A stretch of 64,000 nucleotides of DNA, from positions 59,187 to 123,186 of the forward strand of contig WANQ01000043.1 of NCBI GenBank assembly GCA_015521735.1, given 5' to 3'. The notes beneath the pieces were generated by a model. The model was not told where the DNA came from, made no database searches, and worked only from the letters and a program-made list of their open reading frames with translations. Below are positions 37,655 to 47,279 of this stretch, piece after piece (the first letter of the stretch is position 1; each line of letters opens with the position of its first letter). Source of the stretch: Pyrodictiaceae archaeon. Lineage in GTDB: Archaea; Thermoproteota; Thermoprotei_A; Sulfolobales; WANQ01. The translations under genes and the position numbers were made by a program.

Positions 37655-39850
37655 CTATCCTCTATAACGTTTAAGAACTATTATAGTCAATAACACTAAG
37701 GTTACTAGTATTAATAATACTAAACGCGTGTCAAGTAGCTCAACTCTATTAGCTGAGATGCTTAGAGTCTTAGTAGAAGTTGGACTAATGGTTAAATTAG
37801 AGCTTATATTAATGATGCTTACAGTATTGACAATACTGGTAGCCGAACTAATAGTAGTTGACAACGTCTTACTCTCCATAATTCTACTAATGGTGTAGTT
37901 AGTGTAATTTACCCTAGACGCAGTAGTCTCCTCAGTAACATTCACTGTACTCGTAGCTAGACTAGTAGTACTGATAGTACTTGACGTCGACGCAGTTCTA
38001 GGAGGTAAGGTAATAGTTAAAACAGCACCCTTACCATGATAAGGTGAAGGCAGACTAGTAGCCTCCATAGACTCAATACCACGATTAACATCGCTCATCT
38101 TTTTCTCAAGCTCAGATAAAGGCTTAATAAGAGCCCTAGGATTGACGCTATTAATGAACTCCCAAAACTCCGACTCAACCCTAGAATAAACAATACATGT
38201 TGATAGGTGTAAGCCGTGAATGTAGACTAGTAGGGCCTCACCTCCACGAATACTGACATAATATTCTGGAATGAATACGTAATATATGTTGTCAGACTCC
38301 CTACCCAACATCTTCCTCAAAATGCTTTCACCAAGAGAAATAATGACCTTATGTGTTTGTCTTACTTTATCAAGTTTCTCATTATTTAACATGATTTTTA
38401 AGACATAGCTTAATAATTTTCTACTAAGATTATCAGTATAAGTACGATTAAGCTCATCAACAAGATGCCAGAACTCCTTCAATACATCAATATTGTAGGG
38501 AATATAGAGGAAACCAGATGCGTTAAGAGGTGTGCCATACAGGTATTCACTAACAATGGGGCACGAGGTGTTAAGATAGTTAAATAATGCATTTATATCT
38601 AAACTTCTTGGGATATTAAGTCTCGCTATGCTTACAACTGTAAGTGGTAGGAATAAGTTTATGTGTATGGTTTCTAATTCTCTATCTATATCTACATCTA
38701 CAAAGAAGAGTAGGTTTTCTACTGATCTTATCATTGCGTATGGATAGTATAGGTCTCTTTTTAAATCCCTAGGCAATTTTGCTTTAACCGTACCTAGATT
38801 GCTTATTAGTTTTAGATAACGCTCGTATTCATCCCTGTAGAATACCTTGGAAGGATCCCACACTCCTGTCGCTAAATAATATTCTATACCGCTAATACGT
38901 ATGTGGAGTAGGCAAGAACCATTATTAACTAATACTATGAGGCAGTGAGGCTTCTTCATCACCCACTTGGATCCATAACCTTTAATTACTTGTACTAGCT
39001 TGGTGCCTTTTATTTCTAATAAATACTTACTGCCATTACTTAGTGTAATAAGCAAGTATGTGTCAGGTAGAGGTGGGGTAAGGTTTACTAGGTCTAGCTC
39101 GTAGGGCTTGCCATTCGGGATAACTATCTTCCTAACTGACTTGTTTAAGCCTAGTTTAGCTAGTTCTCCAATATACCATGAATATATCTTGTCAGCTATT
39201 GCTTGAGCTAGTTCATAGTCATCAACATATTTGGATATATTTCTATAGCCATCTATGCTTATCAATATCCAGAAGACATCAGGTAGTACTGGGTTAATGA
39301 AGATTTCATAGGCTCTATTACGTAGTGAGACACCATTATACGTGTAATTGTATCTCCCCCGTTCCACATATCGTTGCGATGTATTCCATCTAACAACATC
39401 GTCTATAGACGTAAAGAATCCTCCAACCCAGAAGTACCCCATGCCCAATAGTTCTTCAAATCTACTATCATTTACTAATGGTATAATGCCTTTTAGTGCT
39501 GTCCAGTTCACGTACTTGAATACATAAAAGTTATGGCTCATAGACTCTAGTAGATCACTTCTATCCCAATCTGCTCTTATCACACGTATCCTAGGCTTAC
39601 CCGAATACATAGATATATTTAGCGAGCCAAAAACAGCGTCTCGAATAACATCGGCTAGTCTCACCAAGTCTCCACCTTTTATGTACCCTCTCGCAACTAA
39701 AACCATATCGGGAACATTAGGTGCAATAATTTGTCCTCCACTCACCTGCTTGTAACTATACGTAGATGCTACAACCACATGCAGCATTGACACTAAAATC
39801 AATAAGAGAACAATAAAACTACAACATCTAACGAGCTTCTTTAAGCACAT
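37655..39850 (-). CDS. Secreted/membrane-anchored surface protein, Ser/Thr-rich stalk, C-terminal TM (paralog B)
   Basis: N-terminal signal-like hydrophobic segment, S/T-rich stretch, C-terminal LVLLILVTLVLLTIIVLKRYRG. Confidence 0.75.
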   Translation of the reverse strand: MCLKKLVRCCSFIVLLLILVSMLHVVVASTYSYKQVSGGQIIAPNVPDMVLVARGYIKGGDLVRLADVIRDAVFGSLNISMYSGKPRIRVIRADWDRSDLLESMSHNFYVFKYVNWTALKGIIPLVNDSRFEELLGMGYFWVGGFFTSIDDVVRWNTSQRYVERGRYNYTYNGVSLRNRAYEIFINPVLPDVFWILISIDGYRNISKYVDDYELAQAIADKIYSWYIGELAKLGLNKSVRKIVIPNGKPYELDLVNLTPPLPDTYLLITLSNGSKYLLEIKGTKLVQVIKGYGSKWVMKKPHCLIVLVNNGSCLLHIRISGIEYYLATGVWDPSKVFYRDEYERYLKLISNLGTVKAKLPRDLKRDLYYPYAMIRSVENLLFFVDVDIDRELETIHINLFLPLTVVSIARLNIPRSLDINALFNYLNTSCPIVSEYLYGTPLNASGFLYIPYNIDVLKEFWHLVDELNRTYTDNLSRKLLSYVLKIMLNNEKLDKVRQTHKVIISLGESILRKMLGRESDNIYYVFIPEYYVSIRGGEALLVYIHGLHLSTCIVYSRVESEFWEFINSVNPRALIKPLSELEKKMSDVNRGIESMEATSLPSPYHGKGAVLTITLPPRTASTSSTISTTSLATSTVNVTEETTASRVNYTNYTISRIMESKTLSTTISSATSIVNTVSIINISSNLTISPTSTKTLSISANRVELLDTRLVLLILVTLVLLTIIVLKRYRG

Positions 39851-39935
39851 AAATAATCACCTCTTACGTAAGTCTCCATGATAAAATATAGTTTAAACGG
39901 GAGAAAAAAAGCTAATTAATATCGTTTTAATGTCA

Positions 39936-42089
39936 TTACCTTCTCCTAAAATATCTAATGGCGAACAATATTACGCCTATTAGTATCATGATAGCTATAG
40001 CCACATAAGTACTAGATGACGTATCAGTAATACTAGTAGAACTAGCAGTACCAGTAATGTTCATAGCAGATAATGCCTTACTATACATGGCAACATTACC
40101 GCTAATACTTGTACTCATGCTACTTATGTTAGGCATATATGTAGTAGAAGCATTAGTAGAGTTTAAAGTCAAAATGCTAGTCTTCATAACGGTTTTTCCG
40201 GAGGTATTTGTAGTAATACCCGTAATACTCGTAATGGTAGTAATTTTCGGCATCAGAGTGATTGTGGCATTCTCCTCATGGGCGGAGTGTATAGTAGCAA
40301 TAGACGTAGTAGAAGATATTTCACGGTCTCTACTGCCCATATTCTGTAGCATGGGTAAAGGCTTAATCAATGCTTTCTCATCGACACCTTCAATAAAGCT
40401 CCAAAACTCTCTCATAAGCCTAGTATAGTTAACACATGAAATGAGATGAGGACTACCAACATATATTATGGAGCCACCGCTCCAACCATTACCCATACCG
40501 TATTCAGGCACAGCTATATAGTATTCAGATAGCCTTTTACTATCTCCTAAAATTCTTCTCAAAATACTTTTACCCCATAATGCAAGGAATAAATAAGTCC
40601 TCTTGGCTTCAACAAGATTCTCGTTGAATAATATAATCTTTAAGACGTAACTTAACAGTTGTCTACTAAGATTATCAGTATAGGTACGGTTAAGTTCGTC
40701 TATGAGTCGCCAAAACTCTTCTACTGTACTAATATTATAGAAGGTAGCATATACAAATGCTGGAGGAGGAAACTCGCCAAAAACATCAACGAGAGAGTCA
40801 ACATACTTGTTAATTAAGGGGCACGTATTATTAATGTAGTTAAAGAGTGTGCTGACATCTATGTTCTTCGGAATATTAAATTCGTATACTCCTACAATAG
40901 TAATGGGTAGTAATAGGTTTACGTGTATTACTTCTAAAGACCTATCTATATTCACATCACTGAAGAATATTACTTGAGGTGTACGTATCTGAACATATGG
41001 TTCATAGGAATTCTTTATGACCTCCCTAGGTAAATATACCTCCGTGATATTTATATCGCGTATTAGTTTTAAATAGTGTTTGTATTCATTCTCATAGAAT
41101 ACTTTTGTTGGATCCCATTTACCAGTTGCTAGATAGTATCGTATTCCCTCCTTACGTATATGTAGTAAACACGAACTATTATTAACCAATACTATGAGGC
41201 AACGACCACCTACTCTCCCAGCCATAGCGTCAAGAATAGGATTACTAATTTTTATCTCTAATAGATATTTTGTACCATTACTTGAAGTGAGTAGTAAATA
41301 AATTTTAGGTAACGGAGGAGTAAGATTCACTAAATCAAGTTTATAGGGTGCTTTATGTGGGAGAACTATTTTATTATGTATTGACTTATTCAAACCCAGT
41401 TTAACTAATCTCTCAGTATACCACGAGAATATTCTATCAGCTATTCTCCGAGCTATTTCATAATCACTTACATGCTTTGATACAGCTTTGTATCCTCTTA
41501 TATCCATGGTTATCCAGAAATTAAATAATAATACAGGACTAATGCTTAAGGAGTAAACCTTGTTATACAATGAGGTATTACCATAGCTGTAATTGTATAC
41601 TCCAACTTCAGTGTAGTGTACTGAAATATTCCATGTAATAACATCGTTTACTGAAACAAAATAACCCCAGAAAAAGCCCATCCTAAGCAGCTTTTTAAAC
41701 CTATCATCCCTTACCAATGGTATATCATCCTCTAATGCTGTCCAATTCACATACCTAAATACACGATAGTTATGACTTAGCTCCATCACTAGAGAATCCA
41801 TGTCCTCTTCGAGTACGCGTACCTTAACTTTCTTCACTGAGTACTCAGTTACATTCAAAGTCTCAAATACGATACTACGAATAGCATTAGCTAGTTCTAC
41901 TAGATCCCTATACTTTATGTACCCTCTAAAGACAAGGACCTCACGAGGTATAGTATCCTCTCGTCTATTAGCATTTTCAGATTTGTACGCTATACACGTA
42001 ACACCAACTACATTTACTATTAGTAGTACTAAGAGAACGGTAGTATACACACCTATGTAATTTATGTGACTTTTACTGTCTGAATGCAT
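39936..42089 (-). CDS. Secreted/membrane-anchored surface protein, Ser/Thr-rich stalk, C-terminal TM (paralog A)
   Basis: Clear homology to the previous ORF (GYIKYRDLVELANAIRSIVFETLNV vs GYIKGGDLVRLADVIRDAVFGSLNI; KLDLVNLTPPLPKIYLLLT vs ELDLVNLTPPLPDTYLLIT). Confidence 0.75.
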   Translation of the reverse strand: MHSDSKSHINYIGVYTTVLLVLLIVNVVGVTCIAYKSENANRREDTIPREVLVFRGYIKYRDLVELANAIRSIVFETLNVTEYSVKKVKVRVLEEDMDSLVMELSHNYRVFRYVNWTALEDDIPLVRDDRFKKLLRMGFFWGYFVSVNDVITWNISVHYTEVGVYNYSYGNTSLYNKVYSLSISPVLLFNFWITMDIRGYKAVSKHVSDYEIARRIADRIFSWYTERLVKLGLNKSIHNKIVLPHKAPYKLDLVNLTPPLPKIYLLLTSSNGTKYLLEIKISNPILDAMAGRVGGRCLIVLVNNSSCLLHIRKEGIRYYLATGKWDPTKVFYENEYKHYLKLIRDINITEVYLPREVIKNSYEPYVQIRTPQVIFFSDVNIDRSLEVIHVNLLLPITIVGVYEFNIPKNIDVSTLFNYINNTCPLINKYVDSLVDVFGEFPPPAFVYATFYNISTVEEFWRLIDELNRTYTDNLSRQLLSYVLKIILFNENLVEAKRTYLFLALWGKSILRRILGDSKRLSEYYIAVPEYGMGNGWSGGSIIYVGSPHLISCVNYTRLMREFWSFIEGVDEKALIKPLPMLQNMGSRDREISSTTSIATIHSAHEENATITLMPKITTITSITGITTNTSGKTVMKTSILTLNSTNASTTYMPNISSMSTSISGNVAMYSKALSAMNITGTASSTSITDTSSSTYVAIAIMILIGVILFAIRYFRRR

Positions 42090-42101
42090 ATAATATCACC
42101 C

Positions 42102-43616
42102 CTATGTAGCCTCCTTATAATATATGATAGAGGAAGATGCAATTTGTGGGGGTTCACAACTAACTTGAATAATAGGATAATATCTAGGTGGACGAGGAAT
42201 ACGTACATAAGTCACATTAATTGAACAGTTTATTGTCTTAAAATATATTGTAATTCTGATTTTGGAGCCTTCTTTACATGCGTCATAGTATATCCATGCA
42301 GGATCACGGTATGCGAGAGATATCTCTTCATCACTGTAATCATACGTAGTGTACCTGTTTTCCGTTAATGTAGATACGTTTAGGGAGATTATACCGAGAC
42401 CATATACTTTGCCTATCCTACTTCTTTTTTCTGAAGGTTCTAATTCGTCTAAAGCTCTTTGTAGAGAGCTGAGCCATGCTTTTCCTATTGTTATGTTGTT
42501 TGCTAGTTGTTGTAGGAATTTTGTGGGTACGTCTCCGCATAGTGGCCAGTCGCATGTTGTTGTCCATCCTAGTATTCCGTGTAAGTACATGTTGGCTGGG
42601 TGGGGTACGTCGAATAGTCTTTTACCTATATCGTATTCTATTGTACCCATGAATACTCTATGCCCTATTATCTCTAGTAGTTGGCTTAGTGTTTGTATTC
42701 CTGTTATTTTTAGTGCGTCGCTTAGGTTTAGTGAGTTGCATGCATTTAGGATAACCCATTCTGTATCTCCGTATCCCCAATACGTTGACTCCTCAAACCC
42801 TAAGGGGTTTACGTAGTATAGTCTTACGCTACTTGTACCCCAGTATTTTGGTGTTTGTATTGTGGCGTTAGGTATTATTCTCTTTAGTAGAGGGTTTACG
42901 CTTTGCTCGCTGCTTGGTTCACTGTATACTATTAGGAGGTCGCCTCCATGGCCAGAGAATAATACTATGTCGTATTGTTCTCCCAGGGTTATTTCTGGTC
43001 TTTTAGACTTGTTCGGTAGTACTATTATGGCTGGCTCTAAGTCTGTCTCCATGGACTGTGGTTCGTGTACTATTGTGGTTAACGCGTGTAGTTTTACTGA
43101 GCTTATGTTAGCCCAGTACTTTAATGTTGCCTCATAATTCTCTTTCTCAACATTGACAATGCTACCAGTTTCTATTAGTACTTCTAACCTATCATCCTCA
43201 TCTATAGGACCCCAAGGCTTAACACATAGTGTAGCAGTCTCTAAGGGGCTTGGAGGAAAATAAGGACATACATATACGTAGCTTGGTTTTAATACGATAA
43301 GGCATTCAGCTCCAGGAGGACAAAGAGTCGCATTTCCTACTAATGCCATCTTTAACTCACAATTAAGTAGTACCCAGTAATAAAGTGACAAGTTATTTGG
43401 ACAAAAAGTATAGTCGAGTACTACCTCTATTGAACGATCATCTATGTTTACTGGATGCATTATTAGAAGCTTAGTACACTCTGATTGAGAAAGCACATTT
43501 AAGCTTAACTCATTAAGTCCTGAAGCTGTAGCAAGAATATTATTTAGAGATAAGCTTGCTACTAACGCAATTATAGTAATTATTATTATTGGAAGCATTA
43601 AATACAGAGGGAACAT
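42102..43616 (-). CDS. Caspase-like (clan CD type) secreted cysteine protease-like protein
   Basis: DIVLFSGHGGDLLIVY (His) and WVILNACNSLNLSD (Cys); N-terminal MFPLYLMLPIIIITIIALVAS anchor. ORF track extends to 43679 but ATG at 43616 gives a normal signal/anchor start. Confidence 0.65.
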   Translation of the reverse strand: MFPLYLMLPIIIITIIALVASLSLNNILATASGLNELSLNVLSQSECTKLLIMHPVNIDDRSIEVVLDYTFCPNNLSLYYWVLLNCELKMALVGNATLCPPGAECLIVLKPSYVYVCPYFPPSPLETATLCVKPWGPIDEDDRLEVLIETGSIVNVEKENYEATLKYWANISSVKLHALTTIVHEPQSMETDLEPAIIVLPNKSKRPEITLGEQYDIVLFSGHGGDLLIVYSEPSSEQSVNPLLKRIIPNATIQTPKYWGTSSVRLYYVNPLGFEESTYWGYGDTEWVILNACNSLNLSDALKITGIQTLSQLLEIIGHRVFMGTIEYDIGKRLFDVPHPANMYLHGILGWTTTCDWPLCGDVPTKFLQQLANNITIGKAWLSSLQRALDELEPSEKRSRIGKVYGLGIISLNVSTLTENRYTTYDYSDEEISLAYRDPAWIYYDACKEGSKIRITIYFKTINCSINVTYVRIPRPPRYYPIIQVSCEPPQIASSSIIYYKEAT

Positions 43617-43667
43617 AATGTACACAAAGCACCAAATCCCTCTGTATTTAATGCTTCCAATAATAAT
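43582..43667. repeat. Perfect 31-bp inverted repeat with 24-nt spacer
   Basis: ATTATTATTGGAAGCATTAAATACAGAGGGA (43582-43612) is the exact reverse complement of TCCCTCTGTATTTAATGCTTCCAATAATAAT (43637-43667). Confidence 0.95.
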
Positions 43668-43838
43668 TATTTTAACCACGCATATATGTTTTTACGCTGT
43701 ACATAGTATGGTGTAGTATCTGGTTCTGATTGTGTTCTGGTTTAGCGTGGTATTGGTTATAGTGTGTGGTGTGTGAAGTAGGGCTGGGTTTCTTTTAAGG
43801 GTAACTATTTTAGTTCTGGTAGTTGATTTTCTAGTATG

Positions 43839-43902
43839 GTGATGTTAAGGCCCGCTACTGAGCTATTATTGTGTTTGCGATGAGGAGGGAACCCGAGACT
43901 GA
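43839..43902 (+). ncRNA. Candidate box C/D sRNA
   Basis: C-like GTGATGT (43839-43845), 12-nt guide, D' CTGA (43858-43861), C'-like GCGATGA (43877-43883), D CTGA (43899-43902); no convincing terminal stem. Confidence 0.35.
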
Positions 43903-43954
43903 TTTCCTTAATCCTTAAGTACTACTGGGTTGTCAGCGTTATTGGCTAGGTGGT

Positions 43955-45130
43955 ATGGGGTTTAGGGAGCTGTTTAGGCTTCCATTAATTTTGTTGTATG
44001 TTAATGTGTTGTTGTATTTTATAGCTGTGGGTATGAATGAGTCTATTATAGCTAGGTATACTGCTTATCTTGGTGGTAGTCCTTTTCAGGTGGGGTTGAT
44101 TTGGAGTACTTTGTTTTTGACCTCTATTCTATTGAGGACTATTTCGGGATATATTAGTGATTCTGGGTACCGTTTCTTGATGATGGTTTTGGGCCCTGCT
44201 GTTGCCGGGTTGGGTGCTTATATTATTGGTTCGTCGTCTACTCTTCTATTATTGGCTCTTGGTAGGGCTTTGCAGGGGGTTGCGTCAGCTATTTATATTC
44301 CTGCATCTATTTCTTCTGCATCAATACTTTCTACTCCTAGGACTCTGGGTAGAGTTCTTGGTATTCGTAGTGGTGTTATAAGTGTAGGTTTTATGGTTGG
44401 ACCACTTATATCTGGTTACCTAGTTGACTTGTACGGCTACTATGCATCGTTTACTGTGATATCGTTGGTTTTTACTTCAACTATACTACCAGTTATACCT
44501 TTGAGAAAGCATGTAGAGGTTGGTGGTGGTGGGTTAAGTTTACGTTTATTTATTGATAATGCTAGGATTGTCTTGTCCTATAAGACTCTTATAACAGCGA
44601 TAGTTGTTACGGTTATGTATTCTGCTGTCTACGCTACTATTTCGAGCTTTCTTCAACCAGTATACTTGGAGGCTGGTCTACCTGCTACATCCTTTAGCTT
44701 GTATATGACGTTGTTTAATGCTGTAGGTATACCAGCTAAGCTTATTGGAGGTACTTTAAGTGATCGATATGGCCCACTTATACCAATGCTTTTCGGGCTA
44801 TCGTCGATGACTCTCTCCATAGTATTATTAATCTACTATACTTACCCGCCACTGTCTTATGTTTCAGCAATACTATTGGGCTTAGGGTTTAGCCCCCTTA
44901 TACCAGCAACACAGTATCTTGCACTAAACAATATACCGCCAAGGAATCGTGGAATAGCTACAGGGTTCTATGCTATGGGTTTTGATTTAGGAAATCTTAT
45001 AGGCCCATTAACTCTTGGCAGAGTAGCTGAGATCATAGGAGGTTATGTCAACGTGTTCCCAATACTACTATTATTCACGTTTACAGCACTAGTAGTCTCC
45101 ATTACCGTATGTAAGCCTAGGAGAACCTAA
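43955..45130 (+). CDS. Major facilitator superfamily transporter
   Basis: 12-TM-like; GYISDSGYRF and GGTLSDRYGPLIP loops. Confidence 0.88.
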   Translation: MGFRELFRLPLILLYVNVLLYFIAVGMNESIIARYTAYLGGSPFQVGLIWSTLFLTSILLRTISGYISDSGYRFLMMVLGPAVAGLGAYIIGSSSTLLLLALGRALQGVASAIYIPASISSASILSTPRTLGRVLGIRSGVISVGFMVGPLISGYLVDLYGYYASFTVISLVFTSTILPVIPLRKHVEVGGGGLSLRLFIDNARIVLSYKTLITAIVVTVMYSAVYATISSFLQPVYLEAGLPATSFSLYMTLFNAVGIPAKLIGGTLSDRYGPLIPMLFGLSSMTLSIVLLIYYTYPPLSYVSAILLGLGFSPLIPATQYLALNNIPPRNRGIATGFYAMGFDLGNLIGPLTLGRVAEIIGGYVNVFPILLLFTFTALVVSITVCKPRRT

Positions 45131-45243
45131 GGAGAGTGTTCCGTTCCAGGGCTGAAGGAACAGTTCCTTAACGCTATTACCTGTCCATAAGCCTGTATTT
45201 TAAATAAGAACGAACAATAAAGAATTTCACCGAGAGCACGCGG

Positions 45244-46962
45244 GTGGGGTTAAAGGTGATGTATCTACGTATGTATGCATTACTAATACTATTAGTTACC
45301 GTACTTGGTATTGTAGCACCACTAGCTAACACTCTAGCAGTTGCACAGACAACTATTACTCCAACTAATAAGGGTGTTGATGCACTAGTAATGGTCCTGA
45401 GAAATGCTGTTGAGAGAGCACAAGCACTATTTACTAGGTGGAATGTGCCATCTGATGCTGATGTCTGGGAGAAGCTAGAGGAAATAAACAATACAATAGC
45501 TAATGTGACAAGTCTTGTTGAGGAAGGAAAAATAGATGAGGCAAGGAGTCTTGCAATAAAGTTACTTAGGGAAATAGCTGAACTGGTAAAAGAGGCTGCC
45601 AAGGAGTATGGTGAGCGTGTAGTAAATGTTACAAGAGAACGCGAAGATATAATAGAGTTGAGGGTTAAGATAAGGGTACTAAACAATACCATAAGTGTAC
45701 TGTTAAACTTAACAGTAAAAGTTGAGAAGATAAATGCTACTTTAGCTGAAGAACTACGAAAGACTCTTGAAGAAGCAAGAGCTAAGCTTGAAGAAGCTGT
45801 TAAGGCGTTAAATGAGAGTAATATTAGTCTTGCAGAAGAACTTGTTGATGAAGTCGAGGATATGGTATCAGAGGTTAAGGAGATAATAAACTATGTAGTC
45901 TCTGAGAAGGTTAAGGAGGAGGTTCATGAGAGGATAGAGAAGGCTATAGAGAGGATAGAGAAAGTAATAGACATGTTAGAGGAAAAGGTAGAAGAGTTAA
46001 TGGAGAAGAATCTTACAGCTGCTGCTGAACAGTTGAAGAAGGCTATTGCTAGGCTACAAGAAGTATTAGAGCAGTTAAAGAACATGACGGCTGAACAGTT
46101 AAATGTAACAATTTCGCCTGAAGTACTTGCTAGGGTATTCATATTTACTATGAGGGAAGTACGTGTTGTTAAAGATGAAGTAGAGTACCACGAGGAGCAC
46201 TATAGGAAGGTAGTAGAAATAGAACCCTATGTTAAAGGCCTTATAGGACTAGTAGATGGGTTAATGAGAGCTCTCCAACAGATGAGTGAGCATATGAGAA
46301 TACTACCCGAGGATGCTAAGCAAATAGTAGAAGACATTACCTTAAAGCTAGGTGACCTTAAAACCGCTATAGGGGAACTAGTTAATGCTTCACAAACAGG
46401 TAATGAAACACTAGTAGAGGACGCTAGAGAGAGAATTGAGGAACTTGTAAGCAGTGTTACTGAGCTAGTAGATGAGTTAAAGGATAAGCTAGGCGGTAAA
46501 CCTATGTTTATGCCAATACTAACGCTATTAGCAAGAATAAAGGAGTCATTAGATAACATACCGGACTATCTAGAAAAAGTCGTTGAGAAGGCTAAGGAGA
46601 TATCAGAAGAAGCTAAGACAAAGAAGATGAAGAGAATACTAGAAAGCATTGAGGACATGAAAGAGAAGGTAGAAGACTTAGCTAAGATGGTTAAAAAGAT
46701 TGAAAGGAAACATCACGTTAATGCTAGTGAGGTTAAGGTTAGACTAGAAGAGATGCTTAAGCTCATAGAGCAGGTTAAGGTTCAGTTAAAGAACAATAAT
46801 ACTAGTGAAGCAATAAAGCTAATGTTACAGCTAAAGCAATTAGTTGACGAAACCGGGAAAGTCTGTATAAGGCTTAGACTAGGTAAAGAGATTTCAACTG
46901 AACTTGCAAAAACGAGGCTAATGTTAGAAATATTGATTAGATCTCTTGAGTCCAGCAGCTAG
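45244..46962 (+). CDS. Secreted coiled-coil hypothetical protein
   Basis: Signal peptide YALLILLVTVLGIVAPLANTLAVAQ, then long E/K/L-rich heptad-like segments. Confidence 0.7.
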   Translation: MGLKVMYLRMYALLILLVTVLGIVAPLANTLAVAQTTITPTNKGVDALVMVLRNAVERAQALFTRWNVPSDADVWEKLEEINNTIANVTSLVEEGKIDEARSLAIKLLREIAELVKEAAKEYGERVVNVTREREDIIELRVKIRVLNNTISVLLNLTVKVEKINATLAEELRKTLEEARAKLEEAVKALNESNISLAEELVDEVEDMVSEVKEIINYVVSEKVKEEVHERIEKAIERIEKVIDMLEEKVEELMEKNLTAAAEQLKKAIARLQEVLEQLKNMTAEQLNVTISPEVLARVFIFTMREVRVVKDEVEYHEEHYRKVVEIEPYVKGLIGLVDGLMRALQQMSEHMRILPEDAKQIVEDITLKLGDLKTAIGELVNASQTGNETLVEDARERIEELVSSVTELVDELKDKLGGKPMFMPILTLLARIKESLDNIPDYLEKVVEKAKEISEEAKTKKMKRILESIEDMKEKVEDLAKMVKKIERKHHVNASEVKVRLEEMLKLIEQVKVQLKNNNTSEAIKLMLQLKQLVDETGKVCIRLRLGKEISTELAKTRLMLEILIRSLESSS

Positions 46963-47279
46963 GTTAGAGATAGCTCTCTATAACAATTTTTCTCTAATAA
47001 CTATTTTTGTTATAGGCTATTGGATAAGATACATAATAATGGCTTTAACCATAACAATGCCCATAGTATCATCTATTACTAATCTAACATCAAGGTATTA
47101 TAGTGAATAGTATGTTTCTGTATTTTAAGCCATCTTATTTCTCTTACTCATTTATGCTTGATTTATACATCAAAGTGTTTCCATGGGACTACTATATAGG
47201 TTGTATAAGTACTTGTTGCTTAGTGTTGCTGCTTCAATGGTTTTCAACATACTGTATAGTATGGTTGTTTAAGCTTTCT

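Noticed and set aside
43582-43667. Transposon terminal inverted repeats or an invertible DNA switch
   Set aside because: The spacer is only 24 nt and no transposase or invertase gene is adjacent; treated as a hairpin-forming repeat instead.
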